This document shows positions 7,524 to 13,189 of a stretch of DNA of 14,734 nt, one piece after another (within the stretch, counting starts at the first letter, position 1; every line of letters begins with the position of its first letter). This DNA comes from JBBDXA01 sp040902585 (GTDB taxonomy: Bacteria > Planctomycetota > Phycisphaerae > Phycisphaerales > Phycisphaeraceae), in the NCBI GenBank assembly GCA_040902585.1, contig JBBDXA010000218.1, forward strand, positions 1 to 14,734, given 5' to 3'. The position numbers were made by a program, and so were the translations under genes. The notes beneath the pieces are model-generated. The model made no database searches. It worked only from the letters and a program-made list of their open reading frames with translations, and had not been told where the DNA came from.

Positions 7524-7579
7524 CCGGAAATGGAGACGCCGCGATTCTCAAGCCATCGCGGCTGAGCGTCTGTTTCCGG
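7524..7579. repeat. Interrupted hairpin in the gap between the PEP-CTERM gene and potD
   Basis: Three nested complementary segments (CCGGAAA/TTTCCGG, AGACG/CGTCT, CGCGA/TCGCG) with small bulges. No T run follows on either strand, so it is not a standard intrinsic terminator, although it could slow or end transcription after potD. The gap 7345-7663 otherwise holds the PEP-CTERM leader, an open frame linked to that gene's start (see findings) and a 13-bp match to the 5632-5710 repeat at 7635-7647. Confidence 0.4.
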
Positions 7580-7663
7580 CGGGTGGGCCTCGCGCACTCG
7601 ACCTACCGCTCAACGGAGGGGCCGCCGTTAGGCTCCGGGACGGTGCTATAGCGAAGTAAGCCG

Positions 7664-8722
7664 CTACCGCGTCTTCACGCTCGTCCAGATTTCGTCGTAC
7701 ATCTTCATCGCCTCGCCCATGTCCTGAAGGTACTCCAGCTTCTTCATCATCGCCTCCGTCGGATACAGCGCGGAGTTCAGTCGATCATCTTCGCTGATGA
7801 ACGGCATCGCAGCCTTGTTGGGCGTGGCGAAGCGCGTGTGGTTCGAGAGCCTCGCGCCGATCTTCGCATCCAGAATGTAGTTGATGAACAGGTGCGCCCC
7901 GTTCGCATTCTTCGCCTGCGAAGGGATCACCATCGTGTCCGCCCAGAGCACGGAGCCTTCAGCCGGGGTGAAGTAGGCGAGGGTGCCCTCCGTGTCCTGG
8001 GCCACTGCCTTGATCGCATCGCCGTTGTAAACGATCGCCATGTCCGCGCCGCCGATGACGACCTGTTCCAGCGCGCCCGAGCCGCCTTTGAAGCCCAGCG
8101 ACTTGCCGCCCTTCTTGGCCGCCAGAACCAGTTCGCCCGCTAGCTTCAGTTGATCGCGATCGTTGGTGTTCACGGAATGCCCCAGATATTTCAGGGCGAC
8201 GCCGAGCTGATCGCGCATGTCGTCGATGAGCAGGAACGGGCCCGGCTGCTTCGCCGCGTCGAAGACCGTCGCCCACGAAGGCTCCAGTTTCGGATGCTTC
8301 TTTTTGTTGTAGATGATGCCCACCGTGCCCCACTGGTAGGCGGCGCTGTGCTTGCAGCCGGGGTCGTACGAAGGGTCGGCAAACGCCTCATCGAGATTCT
8401 TCAGATTCGGTAACTGGCTGTGATCCAGCGGCTGAATGAGCTTCAGACGCACCAGCATCGGTATCGACTGGTTCGGCGCGATCACCACGTCGTACTGGCT
8501 CGCGCCGCCCGCATGCTGAAGCTTGGCGATCATCTCTTCCGTTTTCTCGAAGTAGGAAAGATTCACCTTCAAGCCGGTTTGCTTGGTGAAGTCCGCGACG
8601 ATGGCATCGTCGATGTACTCCAACCAGATTAAGACGTTGATCTCCTTCTGCGACTGGCCGCCGCAACCGACGAGGAACATCGCCAGCGCCAGCAACACGA
8701 ATACGCGAGAGTTCTTGAGCAT
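7664..8722 (-). CDS. potD: Polyamine (spermidine/putrescine)-binding lipoprotein
   Basis: 352 aa, the usual length for PotD. The signal peptide ends in lipobox LVGC (Cys20), so it is a lipid-anchored substrate-binding protein that delivers polyamine to the PotBC channel. Residues matching E. coli PotD ligand contacts: W33-x-E35-Y36 (W34/E36/Y37 there), D168 and D171 (D168/E171), Y232 in VYNGDA (W229), W260 and D262 in LWADTMVIP (W255/D257). The two acidic positions that bind the amines are kept. Glu171 to Asp and Trp229 to Tyr may change the preference among polyamines or related cations. AAGGA at 8731-8735 is 8 nt before the ATG. It is last in the operon, 15 bp after potC. Confidence 0.92.
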   Translation of the reverse strand: MLKNSRVFVLLALAMFLVGCGGQSQKEINVLIWLEYIDDAIVADFTKQTGLKVNLSYFEKTEEMIAKLQHAGGASQYDVVIAPNQSIPMLVRLKLIQPLDHSQLPNLKNLDEAFADPSYDPGCKHSAAYQWGTVGIIYNKKKHPKLEPSWATVFDAAKQPGPFLLIDDMRDQLGVALKYLGHSVNTNDRDQLKLAGELVLAAKKGGKSLGFKGGSGALEQVVIGGADMAIVYNGDAIKAVAQDTEGTLAYFTPAEGSVLWADTMVIPSQAKNANGAHLFINYILDAKIGARLSNHTRFATPNKAAMPFISEDDRLNSALYPTEAMMKKLEYLQDMGEAMKMYDEIWTSVKTR

Positions 8723-8737
8723 GAGCAGATTCCTTGA

Positions 8738-9547
8738 TCATTCGGCCGTGGCATGGGACGAGCGCGTCAGGCGCTCGATGACCACTATCAGGATAACGTT
8801 GGCGAGGACAATCAGCGTGGAGAGCGCGTGAACCTGCGGGCTCAGGCCGCGGCGCAGGGAAGAATAAATATAGATCGGCAGCGTCTCGGACTTGGGGCTG
8901 GTCGTGAAGAAGCTGATCACGAAGTCATCCAGTGAAAGCGTGAACGCCAGCATCGCCCCCGCCACGATAGCGGGCATCAGCAGCGGCAGCGTCACCTTTC
9001 GCAGGACGTACCCGCGCGAGGCATTCAGATCGTACGCGGCTTCACTGAGCGTGCGGCCCATTGTCACGAGTCTGCTGCGGACCACCAGCGTGACGAAGGA
9101 AATCTGGAACGTCACGTGTCCGATGACCATCGCCCCCAGGCCGTAGAGTTCACTTGCCGGCGCGATCAGCCGCCAGACTTTGAAGGCGACGACGAGGGCG
9201 GCCGCGAAGAGAATGTCCGGCGAGATCACGGGCAGGTCGAGCACCGTATCGAGCATGCGGCGCGAGCCTTTGCGCCACAGGCCGCGCTGCATGCCCAGGG
9301 CGATCATGACGCCCAGCACGGTGGCGATCGCCGTGGAGACGACCGCCAGGAGAAGCGTGTTGCCCGCGCGGGTGAGGATGTGTTCATTGCTGAAGAGTTC
9401 GCCGAACCACTTGAGCGAGAAACCCTCCCACTTCAGGCCGATCTTCGCCGCGTTCACACTGAACATCGCCACCGCCAGCAGCGGAAGATACAAGAGCGCC
9501 AGCGACAAGCCGACGACGGCGATCAGGATGGGATGCGAGCGTTTCAT
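8738..9547 (-). CDS. potC: Polyamine ABC transporter permease, PotC-type
   Basis: 269 aa inner-membrane permease with about six membrane segments. The first is near residues 7-30. The EAA loop that docks on the ATPase is at about 169-192 (EAAYDLNASRG...TLPLLMP), and SLDDFVISFF at 205-214 is typical of PotC. The start ATG 9547 is the only sensible one, but no Shine-Dalgarno is visible. The 49-bp gap after potB is largely filled by four 7-bp tandem repeats that end just upstream of the start codon, so translation may depend on coupling or on this repeat. Third gene of potABCD. Confidence 0.93.
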   Translation of the reverse strand: MKRSHPILIAVVGLSLALLYLPLLAVAMFSVNAAKIGLKWEGFSLKWFGELFSNEHILTRAGNTLLLAVVSTAIATVLGVMIALGMQRGLWRKGSRRMLDTVLDLPVISPDILFAAALVVAFKVWRLIAPASELYGLGAMVIGHVTFQISFVTLVVRSRLVTMGRTLSEAAYDLNASRGYVLRKVTLPLLMPAIVAGAMLAFTLSLDDFVISFFTTSPKSETLPIYIYSSLRRGLSPQVHALSTLIVLANVILIVVIERLTRSSHATAE

Positions 9548-9550
9548 GGA

Positions 9551-9580
9551 GCTATGAGCTGTCAGCTATGAGCTATCAGC
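9551..9580. repeat. Four 7-bp tandem repeats before potC
   Basis: On the plus strand: GCTATGA, GCTGTCA, GCTATGA, GCTATCA, then GC. The array spans most of the potB-potC gap and stops 3 bp from the potC start codon, where a ribosome binding site would normally be. The type recalls the short tandemly repeated repetitive (STRR) heptamers described in cyanobacteria. Confidence 0.85.
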
Positions 9581-9596
9581 CGGGATCAACAGCGAG

Positions 9597-10505
9597 TCAC
9601 ATCAATTCAATCGCCTTTCCTTTTCGCCGGTACCACCACAGGCCCGCGAGCGTCAACGCGATCAGGACGAAACTCAAGGCTGCCCCGAAGGGATAATCCC
9701 GGCTGGTGTTGAACTGTTGTTCGATGGCGTTGCCGATGATCATGAAGGTCGCGCCGCTGAGGCGGTCGGTGATGACGAACATGCCCATCGCGGGAACGAA
9801 GGTGAGGATCACGGCGACGCCGATGCCCGGCGCGACCTGCGGCAGAATCGCCTGCCTCAGCGCGAGCCTGCGCGAAGCATAAAGATCGCGGGCCGCTTCG
9901 ACGATCGACCAGTCCATGCGTTCGACACTGGCGTAGAGCGGCAGCACCGCGAAAGGCAGAGCATTGGCGACCATGCCGACCATCACGGCAAACAGGCCGG
10001 GATACAGCCCGCGCCCTTCATCGATGATCCCGAGTATCGCGGCCAATTGCGAAGGCGGAAGCTGCGGCGAGAAGAACAGTTCCCATGCATAGGTGCGCAC
10101 GACCAGATTCGTACACATCGGAATCATGATGAGCGAGAGCCAGACAAAACGCATGCGCTTGCTCTGGCGGGCGATGAAGAACGCCAGCGGCAGGGCGAGT
10201 GCGATGGCGAGAATCGTGGTGAGGGCTGCCATCCACACGCTGCGCCAGAGGATGGTGAGGAAGTCGCTGGACCAGCCATCGGGGCCGAAGCCGAGCAGGC
10301 GCGTGAAGTTGTCGGTTGTGAAGGACCAGATGATCTCGCCATCGGGGGAGCGCGTGGTGAAGGCGATGGCCATGATCAGGATCGCGGGCAGGATGAGAAA
10401 CAGCAGCAGCCAGAGCATGCCGCCGCTGATCAGGGCGAGTGAACGGGCGAGCACGCTGCGTCGCGTGGTGAGCTGGCCGAAATGGATCAGTTCTTTGCCG
10501 TTCAA
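9597..10505 (-). CDS. potB: Polyamine ABC transporter permease, PotB-type (TTG start)
   Basis: 302 aa from a TTG start. TTG 10505-10503 overlaps the potA stop as TTGA, and GGAGGTG at 10514-10520 lies 8 nt upstream. The longer alternative, GTG at 10547, overlaps potA by 46 bp and has no ribosome binding site, so TTG is preferred. About six membrane segments are visible; the first is around 22-48 (GGMLWLLLFLILPAILIMA). The EAA docking loop is at about 203-226 (EAARDLYASRR...ILPQVAP). With PotC it forms the transmembrane channel for polyamine uptake. The overlapped start implies translational coupling to potA. Confidence 0.92.
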   Translation of the reverse strand: MNGKELIHFGQLTTRRSVLARSLALISGGMLWLLLFLILPAILIMAIAFTTRSPDGEIIWSFTTDNFTRLLGFGPDGWSSDFLTILWRSVWMAALTTILAIALALPLAFFIARQSKRMRFVWLSLIMIPMCTNLVVRTYAWELFFSPQLPPSQLAAILGIIDEGRGLYPGLFAVMVGMVANALPFAVLPLYASVERMDWSIVEAARDLYASRRLALRQAILPQVAPGIGVAVILTFVPAMGMFVITDRLSGATFMIIGNAIEQQFNTSRDYPFGAALSFVLIALTLAGLWWYRRKGKAIELM

Positions 10506-11611
10506 GATTGGAGCACCTCCAGAAAGGCGCTCGGCAATTCGATCCACACGCGGTCGTTCACCGTCAGCTTCGCGCCCGGCTCCGTGCGCAGGCGCAGCGA
10601 TCCCGGCTCCACCAGCACATCCAGATGATCGCCGCGGTAGATCACCTCGCGCACGGTCACCTCGATGCCGTTGTTTCCTGGTCGCTCGCTGCGCAAAGCG
10701 ATCCGCTCAGGGCGAATCGCGAGCGTGCCTGTTTTCCAAGGCGGAATCGCCCGCACTTTCAGCGGCCCCAGCGGTGTCGTCACGGTCTGCGTGCCGTCGC
10801 TCGTCGCTTCGATCAGATTCGCTGCGCCGAGAATCTCCGCCACGAACCGATTGACTGGATGTTCATACACTTCGCTAGGCGGCCCGCTCTGTGCGATGCG
10901 TCCGTTGTTCATCACGAAGATCGAATCGGAAACCGTCATCGCCTCATCCTGATCGTGTGTGACGAGGATGAAGGTCGTGCCGAGCTGCCGTTGCAGGCGG
11001 CGCAGTTCGAGTTGTACCTGGGCCCGCAGCTTCGCATCCAGCGCGGACATGGGTTCATCCAGCAGCAGCAGGGCGGGTTCATTGACCAGCGCCCGCGCCA
11101 GGGCGACGCGCTGCTTCTGGCCGCCGGAGAGTTGCGAAGGGCTGCGGCGGGCGAGCTCGGCGATGTGCAGCATGTCGAGATAGCGCGTGACGCGCGGGGC
11201 AATCGTCTTCGCATCGACTCGTCGCGCTCGCAATCCGAAGGCGACATTCTCGAACACGTTCAGGTGCGGGAACAGGGCGTAGCTTTGAAAGACGGTGTTC
11301 ACCGGCCGCTCGTTGGCGGGCAGGCGGGAGATATCGCGGCCATCGAGATGCACGCTTCCCGCATCGGCCAGTTCGAGCCCGGCGAGGATGCGCAGGAGCG
11401 TCGTCTTGCCGCAACCGGAAGGCCCGAGCAGCGTGAGAAAGCAGCCGCGCGGCGAGGTGAGATCGATGTGATTAAGGACCTGCGTGTGGCCGAAGGATTT
11501 GCAGATGCCCGTGACGCGCAGCCAGTTGCCGCGCTCGTCGCTGCGAGATGCATCGCGCGAGCCGTCTGTCGTCATGTTCGTCATGTCCGACTTGCTTGTC
11601 ATGTCCGCCAC
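10502..11611 (-). CDS. potA: Polyamine ABC transporter ATP-binding protein
   Basis: 369 aa, first gene of the operon. Walker A GPSGCGKTT at 63-71, Q-loop Gln109, signature LSGGQ at 161-165, Walker B LLLLDEP at 181-187 and switch His219 are all present, so ATP hydrolysis is expected. From about residue 290 a TOBE-type regulatory domain follows (LAIRPERIAL, then VREVIYRGDHLDVLVEPG), as in PotA, MalK and related importers. Start GTG 11611 is chosen because AGGAGG lies 5 nt upstream; the next in-frame ATG is three codons in. The first 30 residues are a Met/Thr/Asp/Ser-rich extension not typical of the family. Assignment to polyamines rests mainly on potB, potC and potD. Confidence 0.93.
   Translation of the reverse strand: MADMTSKSDMTNMTTDGSRDASRSDERGNWLRVTGICKSFGHTQVLNHIDLTSPRGCFLTLLGPSGCGKTTLLRILAGLELADAGSVHLDGRDISRLPANERPVNTVFQSYALFPHLNVFENVAFGLRARRVDAKTIAPRVTRYLDMLHIAELARRSPSQLSGGQKQRVALARALVNEPALLLLDEPMSALDAKLRAQVQLELRRLQRQLGTTFILVTHDQDEAMTVSDSIFVMNNGRIAQSGPPSEVYEHPVNRFVAEILGAANLIEATSDGTQTVTTPLGPLKVRAIPPWKTGTLAIRPERIALRSERPGNNGIEVTVREVIYRGDHLDVLVEPGSLRLRTEPGAKLTVNDRVWIELPSAFLEVLQS
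10514..10520 (-). promoter_or_regulatory. Shine-Dalgarno deciding the potB TTG start
   Basis: GGAGGTG on the minus strand, inside the 3' end of potA, 8 nt before TTG 10505. It decides the start against GTG 10547. Confidence 0.8.
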
Positions 11612-11616
11612 GCATG

Positions 11617-11622
11617 CCTCCT
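11617..11622 (-). promoter_or_regulatory. Shine-Dalgarno deciding the potA GTG start
   Basis: AGGAGG on the minus strand, 5 nt before GTG 11611. An out-of-frame ATG lies 1 nt after it and is too close to be used. Confidence 0.8.
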
Positions 11623-11648
11623 GTGCGGCGGCATTGTGGCGTCAATCC

Positions 11649-11668
11649 CGGCTGTTGTGCAACAGCCG
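11649..11668. promoter_or_regulatory. 20-bp dyad in the potA-hisA divergent region
   Basis: CGGCTGTTGTGCAACAGCCG has perfect 9-bp arms around TG. It lies 37 bp upstream of the potA start in the 157-bp region between divergent potA and hisA. It overlaps a possible minus-strand -35 (TTGCAC 11662-11657, 18 bp before CACAAT 11638-11633), which would suit a repressor site. With a 2-nt centre it is a better protein-binding dyad than an RNA hairpin. The promoter match itself is weak. Confidence 0.45.
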
Positions 11669-11768
11669 TCCGCTGGCGGCAGGTGAACATGGCGCGGTTG
11701 TACGCTATTCTCTGCGGCCCGCAGCCCCTACAACCCATCTCGCGGAGCGAGATGACTACGAGATTCCC

Positions 11769-12497
11769 ATGTTCCTTTTTCCTGCCATCGATCTTCGCAA
11801 CGGTCAGGTCGTCCGCCTCAGGCAGGGCGACTACGGCCAGCAGACCACCTATGGCTCCGACCCGCTCGAACAGGCGCGGGTCTTCGAAGAAGCCGGCGCG
11901 AGCTGGCTGCACGTGGTCGATCTCGACGGCGCACGCTCCGGCCACATGGTCCATCTCGAACAGATCAAACGCATCTGCACCGAAACGAAGCTGAAAGTCG
12001 AAGTCGGCGGCGGCATCCGCAATGAAGCGGCGATCGAAGCGTGCCTCAAGGCCGGCGTCACCCGCGTCATCCTCGGCACTGCCGCCCTGAAGAACTGGTC
12101 CTGGTTCGAAGGCCTCATGGGCAATCCGACTTATCGCGGCCGCCTCGTTCTCGGCCTCGATGCCCGCGAAGGCAAGCTCGCTGTCAGCGGCTGGGAACAG
12201 ACGACCGAGACCAGCGCGATCGACATTGCGAAGAAGGTCAGTGACTGGCCCGTCGCGGCGATCGTGTACACGGATATCGCCACCGATGGGACGCTGGAAG
12301 GGCCCAACCTCGAAGCGACGCGCGAGATGGCGGAGGCGACGCACACGCCGATCGTCGCTTCAGGCGGCGTCGGTACGCTGGATCACCTGCGCGCCCTGCG
12401 CGAGTTGCCTGTGCAGGGGGCGATTGTGGGACGGGCGCTTTATGAAGGAGCGTTTACGATTGATGAGGCGATCGCGGTGCTGGAGCGCGGGGGGTGA
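11769..12497 (+). CDS. hisA: ProFAR isomerase (phosphoribosylformimino-AICAR ribotide isomerase), histidine biosynthesis
   Basis: 242 aa (HisA proteins are about 240-250), a (beta-alpha)8 barrel. It catalyses the Amadori isomerisation of ProFAR to PRFAR, the fourth step of histidine synthesis. Catalytic Asp8 (PAIDLRNGQVVRL) and Asp131 (LGLDAREG) are present. The two phosphate sites are visible as VEVGGGIR (78-84) with ILGT (101-104), and as YTDIATDGTLEGPN (167-180) with ASGG (197-200) and VGRALYEG (220-227). HisA rather than HisF is indicated by the second Asp in LDAREG and the GWEQTT segment. The start ATG 11769 matches the family N-terminus; the frame is open upstream to 11484 but that part runs into the potA 5' end and shows no family similarity. 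The ribosome binding site is weak. No other his genes are in the window. Confidence 0.95.
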   Translation: MFLFPAIDLRNGQVVRLRQGDYGQQTTYGSDPLEQARVFEEAGASWLHVVDLDGARSGHMVHLEQIKRICTETKLKVEVGGGIRNEAAIEACLKAGVTRVILGTAALKNWSWFEGLMGNPTYRGRLVLGLDAREGKLAVSGWEQTTETSAIDIAKKVSDWPVAAIVYTDIATDGTLEGPNLEATREMAEATHTPIVASGGVGTLDHLRALRELPVQGAIVGRALYEGAFTIDEAIAVLERGG

Positions 12498-12564
12498 TGG
12501 TGTTGGCGTGCGGTTCATGCTCGCGACGATCAGTTCCATCGTCGCTGTCTGATACGATATTTGC

Positions 12565-12966
12565 ATGATTCCGCCTTTCAATGAGCATGGCTACCTGCCG
12601 CCGGGGATTCACCCGGCTACACTTGCAGAAGTAGCCGAGCGTTTCGGCAAAGACTCGGAGGTCCGCCGAGCTCAGATGGATTCCCTGCGTTGGCTCGTCG
12701 AACTATCTGCCCGCGCCGGAGTTTTGCGAATCGTGGTCAATGGCAGTTTCGTGACCGACAAGCTTGAGCCGAACGATGTGGACTGTGCGTTGCTGATTGG
12801 GTCCGGCTATCCGAGTGATGTGGCGGCCAATCGTGAGTTGGTTGGTGGCCTGCCGTTTATCAACGCGGAACTGGTGGTGGATGAAGGCTTCGAGGAGTTC
12901 ACCGGGCTCATATTCGCATCCGATCGAGAGCTTCAGCCCAAGGGTATGTTGGAGATTCTTCCATGA
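12565..12966 (+). CDS. DUF6932 / nucleotidyltransferase-like protein
   Basis: 133 aa. The N-terminus GYLPPGIHPATLAEVAERFG and the core VNGSFVTDKLEPNDVDC match the pattern of DUF6932-type proteins. The core has the minimal nucleotidyltransferase signature GS (60-61) followed by D-x-D (71-73), on a protein too short to hold more than the catalytic fold. Some relatives of this fold modify partner proteins or RNA and act in toxin-antitoxin pairs; which applies here cannot be told. No Shine-Dalgarno is seen. TACGAT at 12553-12558 lies only 6 nt before the ATG, so a leaderless start is possible. The stop overlaps the next gene as ATGA, so the two are translated together. Codon use is less GC-biased than in hisA or dinG, consistent with acquisition by transfer. 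Confidence 0.78.
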   Translation: MIPPFNEHGYLPPGIHPATLAEVAERFGKDSEVRRAQMDSLRWLVELSARAGVLRIVVNGSFVTDKLEPNDVDCALLIGSGYPSDVAANRELVGGLPFINAELVVDEGFEEFTGLIFASDRELQPKGMLEILP

Positions 12967-13154
12967 TCGAAAACCGTCGCCAACTTGAGAACACTCGAAA
13001 GAAGGTTGAATCGATGGAAGCCCTGTACGCTCGGATGGTGGCGCGCCCATTGCCACACGACCTCGCTCGCGAGCTCACCTTGCAGTCGTTGCGCAAGCGG
13101 ATTAACCAGTTCAAGGAAGAAATGATCCGCTTCGAGGCAGCGGTGAGAGCTTAG
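12963..13154 (+). CDS. Small helical protein paired with the DUF6932 gene
   Basis: 63 aa, starting MIENRRQLENTRKKVE. It overlaps the preceding gene by ATGA, and GGAG at 12951-12954 lies 8 nt before the ATG. The sequence is charged and helical throughout, with a likely coiled-coil C-terminus (LRKRINQFKEEMIRFEAAV). The N-xRQ-xxxTRKK opening and the closing helix resemble the short helical region found ahead of XRE-type helix-turn-helix domains in some antitoxin-like proteins, but no DNA-binding domain is present here. It is most likely a binding partner of the DUF6932 protein. Function unknown; the gene call itself is good because of the overlap, the ribosome binding site and the composition. 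Confidence 0.72.
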   Translation: MIENRRQLENTRKKVESMEALYARMVARPLPHDLARELTLQSLRKRINQFKEEMIRFEAAVRA

Positions 13155-13189
13155 CTTGCCCTTTGGCGATTCCCAGACCAATTCACTCG

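Noticed and set aside
7524..7579. Intrinsic terminator for the pot operon
   Set aside because: The hairpin is bulged and not followed by a T run on the minus strand. Kept only as an inverted repeat.
9717..10442. 241-aa plus-strand open frame antisense to potB
   Set aside because: Composition dominated by Asp, Glu, Arg, Gly and His, typical of the reverse of hydrophobic permease codons.
10508..11686. 392-aa plus-strand open frame antisense to potA
   Set aside because: potA has all ABC ATPase motifs on the minus strand. The plus frame shows none of any family.
11484..11768. N-terminal extension of HisA by 95 residues
   Set aside because: It overlaps the potA start region and regulatory DNA. 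The HisA family begins exactly at MFLFPAIDL.
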